Shown here one piece after another: positions 1-8,949 of a stretch of 40,317 nt of DNA (its first letter is position 1; each line of letters begins with the position of its first letter). The notes beneath the pieces were generated by a model. That model did not search any database, had not been told where the DNA came from, and saw nothing but the letters and a program-made list of their open reading frames with translations. The stretch is from positions 1 to 40,317 of IMG/VR virus record IMGVR_UViG_3300024346_000180, one strand, 5' to 3'. Made by a program: the position numbers and the translations under genes. This stretch comes from a virus.

Positions 1-3000
1 GATCCTGATGAACCAGTTGTACCTGAGGTTGCACTAAGAGCTGAAGCTCCTGCTATACCTGTTGAACCTGAAGTGCCTGATGAACCAGTTGAACCTGAAG
101 TACCGCTTAATGCGCTTGCACCTGAAGTACCTACTTCACCTGATGAACCATTTGAACCTGTTGAACCTGAGGTACCACTAAGAGCACTTAAACCTGATAA
201 ACCAACTAATCCACTTGATCCATTAGATCCTGTAGAACCTGAAGATCCTGATAAAGCACTTGCACCTGAAGTGCCTGCTATACCTGAAGAACCCATAGTA
301 CCGCTTGAACCAGCTGTACCTGAAGTTGATGATAATCCGCTTTGACCTGCAACTCCTGCTGAACCGGAAGATCCTGATGAACCCGTTGAACCGCTTGTTC
401 CAGAAATATCACTTGCACCTGAAGCACCAGCAGAACCAGTTGTTCCTGATGAACCAGTTGATCCTGAAGTTCCACTAAAAGCACTTATTCCTGCTGAACC
501 TGCTAATCCACTAGATCCGTTTGAACCTGTAGAACCACTAGTTCCGCTTAATGCGCTTGCTCCATTACTACCTATATTTCCTGAAGATCCTGATGAACCT
601 GTAGAACCACTTGTTCCAGAAAGTGCACTTACACCTGTTGTACCTGCGTCTCCAGAAGTTCCTTGAGAACCTGAAGATCCTGAAGTACCACTTAATGCTG
701 AAGCACCTTGTGAACCTGCATCTCCTGAAGATCCGTTTGATCCTGTTGATCCTGATGTACCTGATAATGCGCTTGCACCTGAGGTACCTGCTATACCTGA
801 TGAACCATTAGATCCACTTGAACCTGAAGATCCTGATAAAGCACTTGCACCTGAAGTACCTGTTATACCACTTGAACCATTAGATCCTGATGAACCAGAT
901 GAACCTGATAATTGACTTAATCCACTAGTTCCTACTATACCTGAAGAACCCATAGTACCGCTTGAACCCGCTGTACCAGAGGTTGAACTTAAACCTGATT
1001 GGCCTGCTATACCCGCAGAACCACTTGATCCTGATGAACCTGTTGTTCCTGATAATCCACTTTCACCATTATTTCCGGTAACACCATTTGATCCTGATGA
1101 ACCAGATGAACCAGTTGTACCTGATAATGCACTTAATCCACTAGTTCCTGCTATACCAGCTGTACCGTTTGATCCTGAAGATCCTGTAGTACCTGATAAT
1201 GCACTTAATCCACTAGTTCCTGCTATACCAGCAGAACCTGAGGATCCTGAACTACCTGTAGTACCTGATGTACCACTTAAACCACTATCTCCTGCAGCAC
1301 CTGCTGAACCATTTGATCCTGATGAACCACTTGTTCCTGAAAAAGCACTTAATCCGTTTGTACCATTTTCACCACTAGATCCGTTTGAACCTGTTGAACC
1401 ACTAGTTCCACTTAATGCGCTAACACCTTGTGAACCTGATAATCCTGAAGAGCCATTTGAACCGGAAGTACCACTTAATGATGAAATACCTGAAGTACCT
1501 GCTATACCTGAAGAACCATTTGAACCTGTAGAACCTGAAGTTCCACTTTCTGCGCTTAAACCATTTGAACCAACTAATCCTGATGAACCAGTTGAACCTG
1601 ATGAACCAGATGTACCTGATAATGTACTTGAACCATTTGTACCAACAATACCACTTGAACCTACAGAACCACTTGATCCTGATGTACCACTTAATGCGCT
1701 GTCACCTGAAGTTCCTGCTATACCTGAAGAACCTATAGTACCACTTGAACCAGTTGAACCTGAAGTTGCACTTAATGCACTTGCACCTGCAATTCCTGTA
1801 GATCCTGATGTGCCTGAAGAACCAGTTGAACCACTAGTTCCACTTTCTGCACTTAATCCGTTTGTACCTAATATTCCACTAGATCCGTTTGAACCTGTAG
1901 AACCACTAGTTCCACTTAATGCGCTAACACCTTGTGAACCTGCTAATCCACTTGATCCATTTGAACCTGTTGAACCACTATTACCTGATGTACCTATTTC
2001 ACCACTAGATCCATTAAATCCAGTTGAACCACTAGTACCACTTAAAGCACTAACACCTGATGAACCATTAGCACCTGATGAACCATTAGATCCAGTTGAA
2101 CCTGAATCACCACTAGAACCATTAAGTCCAGTTGAACCTGAATTACCTGAAGTTCCTGAAGAGCCATTTGAACCATTTTCACCACTTAAACCTGATGAAC
2201 CTGTTGAACCACTTTGTCCGCTTATACCTGAAGAACCAGTTGTACCTGTTTCTCCGCTTATACCTGAAGAACCATTTGAACCATTTTGTCCGCTTAAACC
2301 GGAAGAACCATTTGTACCTGATTGACCACTTAAACCTGAAGTTCCAGTTGTACCACTTAAACCTGAAGTGCCATCCGCTCCTGAGGAACCACTTGAACCT
2401 ACAGCACCTGAAGAACCAGATGTACCTGTTGCTCCTGAAGAACCAAAAGTACCTGTAGCACCTGAAGAGCCAAGTGCACCTGAAGAACCTGAGGTACCAT
2501 CTGCTCCTGAGGAACCGCTTGTACCTGTAGCTCCTGAAGAACCTGATGTACCTGTAGCTCCTGAAGAACCTGATGTACCTGAGTTACCTGAAGTACCATT
2601 AGCACCTGAAGAGCCATTTGTACCTGTTTCTCCTGAGGAGCCTGAAGTTCCTGTAGCACCGCTTGTTCCTGCAACTCCGGAAGAACCTGAAGTGCCATCT
2701 GCTCCTGAGGAACCGCTTGTACCTGTTAAACCTGATGTACCTGAGTTACCTGATGAACCTGAGTTACCTGAAGAACCAGATGTACCATCTGCTCCTGAAG
2801 AACCTGAGGTACCTGTAGCACCGCTTGTTCCTGCAACTCCTGATGAACCTGAGGTACCTGTAGCTCCTGAAGAACCATTTGTACCTGAAGCTCCTGAAGA
2901 GCCATCTAAACCTGAAGAGCCATTTGTACCTGATTGACCTGATGAACCATTTGTACCTGTATTACCTGAGGAACCATTAATTCCTGATGAACCAGTTGAA

Positions 3001-3250
3001 CCTGATAAACCTGAAATACCTGAAGAACCATTTATACCTGTAGCTCCTGATGAACCATTAATTCCTGAAGAACCTGATGTACCATCTGCTCCTGAAGAAC
3101 CTGAGAAACCTGTAGCTCCTGATAAACCATTTGAACCAACTAATCCTGAAGAACCATTTAAACCTGATGAACCATTTGTACCTGAAGCTCCTGAAGTACC
3201 TGAAATACCTGAAGTGCCGTTTGTTCCTGCGAAACCACTTGTACCTGAAG
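1..3250. repeat. Degenerate 9/18/27-bp repeats encoding the collagen-like stalk
   Basis: The region is built of 9-bp codon triplets (Gly-X-Y) in imperfect 18- and 27-bp arrays. On the plus strand it reads as endless variants of cctgaagaacct, cctgatgaacca and cctgtagcacct. The 2380-3240 part is most regular and closest in sequence to the array in the neighbouring fibre gene; the 1-2300 part is more diverged. Long open antisense frames are a by-product of this composition. Confidence 0.9.
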
Positions 3251-4016
3251 TAACATTTACATATCCTAATTGTCCGGATGATGTATTATAAGTTACAATA
3301 TTAACTATATCTTGAACTGGTAATGTTGTAAAATTTACACTACCTGTAACTCCTAATGAACCTGTGATTTGTGCTGAACCTGTAAAAGGAAAACCACTTC
3401 CACCACTACCTGATAATAATGATTGGTTTAATGTTTTACCTACATACTTGTAGGCAGTAAGATATAATTTAGAAGATGTTGTAGGATCATTTTGTGTAAA
3501 TTGTAAAACACCTTGTTTATAATCAAAAACATAATCGTTAACGGATATTACTGTAGCTGTTGCTGCTGTTGCTCCAGTTGTAAGAACTACGTTATATGCT
3601 GTGTTGGGAGATGCCTCTTCAGCATTGTAAGGACCTAAAGTTGGTACAGCATATTTATTAGATATAAAACTTGTTAATTGATCTGTTTGAATTACTTGGT
3701 TAGATACAGAAGCAGTAATTGATGAACTAATAGCAAACCAAACGGGATATAAACTTCCTGAAGCTGGTCCAGGGGTTAAAGGTAATCTATAAAAATATTG
3801 TAAAATATTATCCGAACCGGAAACAACAAATAAACCATTTTGACTAGAACCAGAATAGGGGATACTAGAGGAAGGAATTACATTTTGCTGAGTATAGATT
3901 TCACCTGAGTTTATATCTAATACCGCAGTGTATGCTTCCTGACTATCAAAAGTTGCTTCAGTATACCTTTTACTTTGTAGTAATCTATTCGATTTTATAT
4001 TTTTATCAAATGCCAT
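1..4016 (-). CDS. Giant collagen-like fibre protein, 3' end off the window
   Basis: The frame opens at the ATG at 4016 and stays open to the left edge, so the C-terminus is missing (at least 1,337 residues). The first ~250 residues form a non-repetitive, Ser/Thr-rich globular head (MAFDKNIKSNRLLQ...), probably the virion attachment part. From about 3250 to the edge Gly recurs every third residue in G-S-S-G-T-S-G and G-x-S-G-x-x patterns, a collagen-like triple-helix stalk of at least 1,080 residues. Just before the stalk it shares a junction with the next gene upstream: GFPF-T-GSA-ITGSL and later YNTSSG. Role as tail or head fibre is inferred from length, repeats and position after the neck genes. 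The intact Gly register argues against a pseudogene. The receptor-binding tip would lie beyond the window. Confidence 0.85.
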   Translation of the reverse strand, partial: MAFDKNIKSNRLLQSKRYTEATFDSQEAYTAVLDINSGEIYTQQNVIPSSSIPYSGSSQNGLFVVSGSDNILQYFYRLPLTPGPASGSLYPVWFAISSSITASVSNQVIQTDQLTSFISNKYAVPTLGPYNAEEASPNTAYNVVLTTGATAATATVISVNDYVFDYKQGVLQFTQNDPTTSSKLYLTAYKYVGKTLNQSLLSGSGGSGFPFTGSAQITGSLGVTGSVNFTTLPVQDIVNIVTYNTSSGQLGYVNVTSGTSGFAGTNGTSGISGTSGASGTNGSSGLNGSSGLVGSNGLSGATGFSGSSGADGTSGSSGINGSSGATGINGSSGISGLSGSTGSSGINGSSGNTGTNGSSGQSGTNGSSGLDGSSGASGTNGSSGATGTSGSSGVAGTSGATGTSGSSGADGTSGSSGNSGSSGNSGTSGLTGTSGSSGADGTSGSSGVAGTSGATGTSGSSGETGTNGSSGANGTSGNSGTSGSSGATGTSGSSGATGTSGSSGADGTSGSSGALGSSGATGTFGSSGATGTSGSSGAVGSSGSSGADGTSGLSGTTGTSGLSGQSGTNGSSGLSGQNGSNGSSGISGETGTTGSSGISGQSGSTGSSGLSGENGSNGSSGTSGNSGSTGLNGSSGDSGSTGSNGSSGANGSSGVSALSGTSGSTGFNGSSGEIGTSGNSGSTGSNGSSGLAGSQGVSALSGTSGSTGSNGSSGILGTNGLSAESGTSGSTGSSGTSGSTGIAGASALSATSGSTGSSGTIGSSGIAGTSGDSALSGTSGSSGSVGSSGIVGTNGSSTLSGTSGSSGSTGSSGLVGSNGLSAESGTSGSTGSNGSSGIAGTSGISSLSGTSGSNGSSGLSGSQGVSALSGTSGSTGSNGSSGENGTNGLSAFSGTSGSSGSNGSAGAAGDSGLSGTSGTTGSSGSSGSAGIAGTSGLSALSGTTGSSGSNGTAGIAGTSGLSALSGTTGSSGSSGSNGVTGNNGESGLSGTTGSSGSSGSAGIAGQSGLSSTSGTAGSSGTMGSSGIVGTSGLSQLSGSSGSSGSNGSSGITGTSGASALSGSSGSSGSNGSSGIAGTSGASALSGTSGSTGSNGSSGDAGSQGASALSGTSGSSGSQGTSGDAGTTGVSALSGTSGSTGSSGSSGNIGSNGASALSGTSGSTGSNGSSGLAGSAGISAFSGTSGSTGSSGTTGSAGASGASDISGTSGSTGSSGSSGSAGVAGQSGLSSTSGTAGSSGTMGSSGIAGTSGASALSGSSGSTGSNGSSGLVGLSGLSALSGTSGSTGSNGSSGEVGTSGASALSGTSGSTGSSGTSGSTGIAGASALSATSGTTGSSG

Positions 4017-4029
4017 TTTTTATATTATA

Positions 4030-7000
4030 TTAACTAAAGGATACTGTAATTGTTGAAACTGGTGTTGAAGGTTGGCCATTATATCTTATTATAATTATTA
4101 AATCTTTATAGGTAGATGATAAAATCTGGTTAAGAGTATCAGTAAGAGGAATAGTATATGTAGTTCCTGATAATCCTGAACCTCCTTGGTTATTTCCTTT
4201 TATATCAATTGCTGTTGTAAATGGATTTAAAAAATTATCATTTGCTTGGTTAGTAGCTACTGATAATGAAGACAATGAACTTGGGTCAAATAAAACAGCT
4301 CTTGTTAAAGTTAATCCACCACTACTAGGAATAACAGTGCCTGCTACAGAGGACGAGAACATAATTAAAGCCGAAACAGCATTATTAGCTGAACCAGTCC
4401 ATGATGTTAATGTTTGTCCCACACTTAAAGTCATAGTACTAAAAGCTGCTCCGTTTGTTTGGAATGCTCTAGCATAATATTTGTATGTTTGAGCTTCATT
4501 TGGATTGGCTAACCAGTATCCGTTAGCATTTGAACCAGAAGGTTTTACTAAAAATCCTGGTTTTACTTGTAAATCTAAATCATCTAAATTATAAGCATCA
4601 TATGAAGCTGTAATAAATTTAGTACCATTAGCATATGATCCTGATAATAATGGATCTGTTATTTTAATTCTATAGGTTTCTCCACTAAATAATTCTGTAG
4701 TACCTGTTAATGTACCACCATCGTATCCTTGTGCCCTACCATAGTAAGCCATTGAACCTGATCCTACTGGTTGGCCAAAAGTACCACTAATAAAATAATT
4801 TATTGTTTGAGTAGTTAAAGTAGATTGAGTACTGTTTTTATTAACACCTCTTGTTAATAAACTGTAAGTAGTAGTACCTAATCCTGTTTGGTTAATATTT
4901 TCTGCTCCTGCTGAACCAGCATCGAATGTAGCTGAACCAGTAAGTTTTACTATATCCGTTTCAAACGGTATAGTACCAATTATTCTTGCGGTAGCACCGG
5001 TTGAATCAAAAATTGCGTTTGATGTTTGTACAGTACCCCCTAATGTTGATGCGGCTGTAGTTCCTGCTAATACTATTAAAGAATCTGATTCATTTAAATC
5101 AGCAATTGTAGCTGAGTTAGCATATAATGGATTAAATAATCCTGTTGCTGAAGATGAAATAGCCCAAGTAGCTGTTAATAAATAAGGAGCTCCAGATAAT
5201 GAACGTGATGTTGCTGTTAAAGCAACATTTCCAAAATTTGTAGCTGCTAATGTATTAGCAGGAATTGTTAAACTAGCTATTGGAGAATAAAAAATTCTTG
5301 TTGTGTCAACTGCAGGAGTACTATAATTTGAACTACCTGATTGGATTTTTATAGATGCACTAATATGATACCAACCTGAAGCACTTACACTTGTAAGTGT
5401 TCTTCCACCATTGTATAAACTTGAAGTATAAATATTAGCAAATAAACCATCTTGGTAAGCTGATGGAATTACTGCTGGGTTAGCTGTATTAATTTTAGCT
5501 AATGTTAAACCATTTGCTGATCCAAAAGTAGCTTGTGATAATAAATTTTCTGATTGTGAAGTAGCTGTACTAGTCTCAAGGTTATTATCAGAATAAAAGA
5601 AGTTAATAGTTCCAGAAACATTAAATTGAGTTGGGCCACCACTTGTTAAGGGTCCTAATCCAAATAATTGAGCATTTACTGAAGATGATACTGTAGTAGA
5701 ACCAGAAGCTAAACTTGAATAGTTAGATGAAAAAGTTGATGTACTATATATAGTTTTACCAGAAAATAGAGTTGAACCAACAGGTGCAAATCCTTGAGCA
5801 GTTAAATAAGTAACATCTGTATTAGTTGAACCTGAAGGTACAGATCCTGCTGGTGCAGTAGATGTTCCTGTATTCAACTGATTTTCAGTAAGAGTAGTAC
5901 TATAGGTTTTTGTATTTGGAGAAGCATCAGGTGCAGAAGCACTTAATAATCCTGCCATAAATCTTAAAATTTCAGATACGTCTGTATTACTTGTAAAGTT
6001 ATTAAAATATGAACCTGTTAAACCTGAACCCCAAGCATTTGAAGTTGGAACTCCAGCATTATGATTATAAAACCATCCTGATTGGCTTACTGATATTGCG
6101 TAATTATTTGCTGCTTGAGAAGCTGTAGTTGTTATTGGAGATGATCCTGCTGGTTGTAATGTACTTCCTGATATTTTTATTGAAGAAGTAGTAAAATATA
6201 CATCTGTAGAACCTGATTGTTGGAATATTGAAGATCCACCTCCGCCTCCTGAACCTGTATCTACAGTAATTGGAAATGTTGAACCATCACCTTTAGTAAA
6301 AGTAATAGTATTTGAGTTTATACTAGCTGTAGTTAATAATGAACCTGTTGATTGAGTAATCCCGGATGTACCTGTAGCTCCTGAGGAACCGCTTGTACCT
6401 GTAGCTCCTGAAGAACCTGAAGTACCTGAGTTACCTGAAGAACCTGATGCACCATCTGCTCCTGAAGAACCTGAAGTGCCACCTGCACCTGAAGAACCTG
6501 AAGTGCCACCTGCACCTGAAGAACCTGATGCACCATCTGCTCCTGAAGAACCTGAAGTGCCACCTGCACCTGAAGAACCTGAAGTGCCACCTGCACCTGA
6601 GGAACCGCTTGTACCTGTAGCTCCTGAGGAACCAGATGTACCATCGGCTCCTGAAGAACCACTTGTGCCTGTAGCTCCCGAGGAACCACTTGTGCCTGTA
6701 GCTCCCGAGGAACCGCTTGTACCTGTAGCTCCTGAGGAACCAGACGTACCATCGGCTCCTGAAGAACCTGAAGTGCCTGAGTTACCTGAAGAACCTGAGG
6801 TACCTGTAGCTCCTGAAGAACCTGAAGTACCTGAGTTACCTGAAGAACCTGAGGTACCTGAGTTACCTGAAGAACCTGAGGTACCTGAGTTACCTGAAGA
6901 ACCTGAGGTACCTGTAGTTCCTGAAGAACCATTTACTCCTGAAGTACCATTTACTCCTGAAGTGCCAGTTGCACCTGAAGTACCACTTGTACCGGATGAT

Positions 7001-7362
7001 ATAACACTTAAAGGAGTAAAACTAAATAATCCAGAACTTGTATTATAAGTTACAACTTGATTTGGTGTTAAATTTTGTCCTAAACCAAATACAACAAGGG
7101 GATTTGAACCAGAAATTACTAATGAACCTGTAATTACAGCTGAACCAGAAAATGGAAATCCATTTCCTGAACCTGAAATAAAAACAGTTACACCGGTTGT
7201 ATTAAATTGAGACAGTTGAACTGAACCAGTAAAGTTTATATAAGGTACACTAGAACTTACTAGTGTACCATTTTGATATATATCAATAGTACCACTTCCG
7301 GTATTGGGGTCTACATTATATACGCCAACGGGAACTTGGTCAAGAAATCTAACTATGGCCAT
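4030..7362 (-). CDS. Collagen-like fibre protein with C-terminal globular region
   Basis: 1,110 residues. Residues 1-~125 are a beta-type N-terminal region (MAIVRFLDQVPVGVYNVDP...) containing GFPF-S-GSA-ITGSL and YNTSSG, shared with the next fibre gene. Residues ~125-345 are a collagen-like (GTSGSSG-x-x) stalk with Gly at every third position. After a GSGGGGGSS hinge, residues ~365-1110 are a long Ser/Thr/Asn-rich region without Gly-X-Y repeats, likely beta-structured. The ATG at 7362 follows a 39-nt gap after the gp15-like gene, and the downstream fibre gene starts 13 nt after the stop. The layout (anchor, stalk, large C-terminal head) is that of a phage fibre. Which virion site it occupies cannot be told. 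The large C-terminal region is the likely receptor- or glycan-contacting part (inference). Confidence 0.85.
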   Translation of the reverse strand: MAIVRFLDQVPVGVYNVDPNTGSGTIDIYQNGTLVSSSVPYINFTGSVQLSQFNTTGVTVFISGSGNGFPFSGSAVITGSLVISGSNPLVVFGLGQNLTPNQVVTYNTSSGLFSFTPLSVISSGTSGTSGATGTSGVNGTSGVNGSSGTTGTSGSSGNSGTSGSSGNSGTSGSSGNSGTSGSSGATGTSGSSGNSGTSGSSGADGTSGSSGATGTSGSSGATGTSGSSGATGTSGSSGADGTSGSSGATGTSGSSGAGGTSGSSGAGGTSGSSGADGASGSSGAGGTSGSSGAGGTSGSSGADGASGSSGNSGTSGSSGATGTSGSSGATGTSGITQSTGSLLTTASINSNTITFTKGDGSTFPITVDTGSGGGGGSSIFQQSGSTDVYFTTSSIKISGSTLQPAGSSPITTTASQAANNYAISVSQSGWFYNHNAGVPTSNAWGSGLTGSYFNNFTSNTDVSEILRFMAGLLSASAPDASPNTKTYSTTLTENQLNTGTSTAPAGSVPSGSTNTDVTYLTAQGFAPVGSTLFSGKTIYSTSTFSSNYSSLASGSTTVSSSVNAQLFGLGPLTSGGPTQFNVSGTINFFYSDNNLETSTATSQSENLLSQATFGSANGLTLAKINTANPAVIPSAYQDGLFANIYTSSLYNGGRTLTSVSASGWYHISASIKIQSGSSNYSTPAVDTTRIFYSPIASLTIPANTLAATNFGNVALTATSRSLSGAPYLLTATWAISSSATGLFNPLYANSATIADLNESDSLIVLAGTTAASTLGGTVQTSNAIFDSTGATARIIGTIPFETDIVKLTGSATFDAGSAGAENINQTGLGTTTYSLLTRGVNKNSTQSTLTTQTINYFISGTFGQPVGSGSMAYYGRAQGYDGGTLTGTTELFSGETYRIKITDPLLSGSYANGTKFITASYDAYNLDDLDLQVKPGFLVKPSGSNANGYWLANPNEAQTYKYYARAFQTNGAAFSTMTLSVGQTLTSWTGSANNAVSALIMFSSSVAGTVIPSSGGLTLTRAVLFDPSSLSSLSVATNQANDNFLNPFTTAIDIKGNNQGGSGLSGTTYTIPLTDTLNQILSSTYKDLIIIIRYNGQPSTPVSTITVSFS
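6361..7002. repeat. Tandem 18/27-bp repeats in collagen-like stalk
   Basis: Near-identical 27-bp units are in tandem on the plus strand: cctgagttacctgaagaac plus an 8-nt remainder around 6775-6910, and gaagtgccacctgcacctg plus the remainder around 6474-6600. They encode (Gly-x-x)n, mostly GTSGSSG with GNS, GAT, GAD and GAG variants. Low divergence between units implies recent expansion and likely length variation between strains. Confidence 0.9.
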
Positions 7363-7385
7363 TATTTATTTTTAGGTTTTATCCA

Positions 7386-7395
7386 TTATAAATAT
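7386..7395 (-). promoter_or_regulatory. Intergenic ATATTTATAA motif upstream of fibre gene
   Basis: The coding strand reads CATATTTATAATGG between the gp15-like stop and the fibre start, 24 nt before the ATG at 7362. It is one of nine such intergenic sites. An in-frame ATG inside it would make only a four-residue peptide. Confidence 0.5.
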
Positions 7396-7401
7396 GGCAG
7401 A

Positions 7402-8358
7402 CTAAGGTATCAATCCAGTTCTTTTTTGATTTTCTAAAGATTTTAATGTTTCTCTTTCTGTAATAGTTCCATCCCCATTATCTTGGCCTGTATATAAAGC
7501 ATCAATTGAAGAAGCTTCAATTGAAAAAAGTACCTTTGTTGTGTCTGTATATTTTTTTAATGAATTTATATCTTTTTGTAAAATTTCTGGAACGATATAT
7601 CCATTTAATTTTATGTTAAAAGTACTTCTTACAATGCGTTCATCGTTATTAACTAATTCAGTTTGGAATCCAAATGAATCAATCATTGCTTTAAATTTGT
7701 ATCGTTGAGGATCACCCCAATAGGCATCGGAAGCATATTCAATTGCTTCTACTATTTTATTTAATTGTTCTACATAATATGTAAAAGCAATACATGTATA
7801 AGTAATAGTAATATAATCCGGAATTACAGTTGCATAAAATTGTCTTTCAGGAGTTCTATTATTTAATACTTTAAAATTATCGTATGAATTTCTTGGATCA
7901 TATTTTTTAGTAGAAACACTGTAGTTATGAGGATTATTAGCATCTAATTTATTACCAATTGTTCTATTTTTTTCTAGTGAATCACGTTTAAACATGATTA
8001 GAGGAGCCATAATTTTACCATTTTGGTCTCTGTAATATCCATCTTTTTGATATGATTTCCATTTTTCAGGAGAACCATAAATTACAGGAACAGGTAAACG
8101 TTCACCATTTTGTAAAACTGAAGGTTGTATTACATTTTCAAAATAATAAAATACAGCTTCATCAATATCCTGAATACCAATACTAAATGGTTTTACATTA
8201 TCTCCTTTAAATGAAGTTTGTAAAGCTCTACTAACAGGTTTAACATTAGGATCGTCATAATTAGGATTACCAGCAGGAACATAATCTGATTTATGTTGCT
8301 CAACACTAATTTCTCTTTGTGTTTTTGGAGTTGGTTTATTTAATCTAGTTTTAGCCAT
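7402..8358 (-). CDS. T4 gp15-like tail terminator / sheath stabiliser
   Basis: 318 residues. T4 gp15 (272 residues) caps the tail tube and sheath and joins the tail to the neck. The match is by pattern: a V-P-V-I-Y-x-S-P-E-K-W segment (~residues 90-100) like RVPITYASKE in gp15; an APLIMFKRDS strand; an ITITYTCIAFTYYVEQLNKIVEAIE helix region matching the gp15 'yels-ftryedd-iveqil' region; and a late STFNIKLNGYIVPE strand matching 'ltfevngwmyPP'. The start overlaps the gp14-like stop by one nucleotide, the same gp13-gp14-gp15 order as T4. The N-terminal ~60 residues are polar and likely disordered. Family assignment is from memory of motifs, without a search. Confidence 0.7.
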   Translation of the reverse strand: MAKTRLNKPTPKTQREISVEQHKSDYVPAGNPNYDDPNVKPVSRALQTSFKGDNVKPFSIGIQDIDEAVFYYFENVIQPSVLQNGERLPVPVIYGSPEKWKSYQKDGYYRDQNGKIMAPLIMFKRDSLEKNRTIGNKLDANNPHNYSVSTKKYDPRNSYDNFKVLNNRTPERQFYATVIPDYITITYTCIAFTYYVEQLNKIVEAIEYASDAYWGDPQRYKFKAMIDSFGFQTELVNNDERIVRSTFNIKLNGYIVPEILQKDINSLKKYTDTTKVLFSIEASSIDALYTGQDNGDGTITERETLKSLENQKRTGLIP

Positions 8359-8948
8359 TACATTCTTGATAATATAATATTAACACGATCTGATGGTACA
8401 TAATGACATACGCATTCTATTCCAACGTTATATCCAAAATTTTCTAATCCAGGATTTAAAGGATTATTTCCATCAGCATCATAATAAGGATAAGCAGGAT
8501 CTTTACCTGCATAAAACTGGGTGGTATTAGTATTATCTACTTCCCAATATCCATTTTGATATTGTATAATATCGCCCACTGCAGGTTGTAAATTAGCACC
8601 ATAAGACCCAGATAATGGATTTAAGTTTGAACCAAAACTCATACTAATATTATAATCTAGTGTAGGACTTAATAAATCATCAATTAAAAAATTAAAAGTA
8701 AGAGGCCAATCAAAATCAACACCTAAATCACTAGTTGGGGATGTTGAGTCTCCTACTTCTACTAAAGCAAATAACATAACAGGATCAGCAAAACTTCTTC
8801 CTTCTGCTGCTTCTCCATACATGTTAACTGTTGTATTAGCTACATTGTATTTATAAAATATTACTTCTTGAGATATAATGTTTCCCATCAACTCTCGGTT
8901 GACTCTTCTAAACATTGATATATCACGAGCACCTCCGTATAAAGCCAT
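8358..8948 (-). CDS. T4 gp14-like neck protein
   Basis: 196 residues (T4 gp14 is 256). gp14 forms part of the collar between portal and tail. The N-terminus MALYGGARDISMFRRVNREL followed by QEVIFYKYN and NMYGEAAEGRSFADPV fits the conserved start of marine T4-like gp14 proteins, where a Q-x-x-x-Y-K segment leads into YGE-x-x-x-(K/R)-x-F-x-P. A later VGDIIQYQNGYWEVDNT segment is the usual 'GD-ll-y-g-yyEI' strand. It lies one nucleotide after the gp13-like gene and overlaps the gp15-like gene by one nucleotide, so the three are translated together. Confidence 0.72.
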   Translation of the reverse strand: MALYGGARDISMFRRVNRELMGNIISQEVIFYKYNVANTTVNMYGEAAEGRSFADPVMLFALVEVGDSTSPTSDLGVDFDWPLTFNFLIDDLLSPTLDYNISMSFGSNLNPLSGSYGANLQPAVGDIIQYQNGYWEVDNTNTTQFYAGKDPAYPYYDADGNNPLNPGLENFGYNVGIECVCHYVPSDRVNIILSRM

Positions 8949-8949
8949 A

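Noticed and set aside
73-2937. Long plus-strand frames rich in Pro-Glu-Glu-Pro and Val-Pro
   Set aside because: They are exact antisense shadows of the Gly-Ser-Ser/Gly-Thr-Ser repeats; they have no independent neighbours, leaders or conserved features.
1-3250. CRISPR-like array
   Set aside because: The repeat units are codon-phased Gly-X-Y triplets with no fixed-length unique spacers and lie in an open frame.
6333-7048. Minus-strand Leu/Gln/Val repeat frame and plus-strand Pro/Glu frame over the second collagen region
   Set aside because: Frame shadows of the 18/27-bp repeats inside a well-supported fibre gene.
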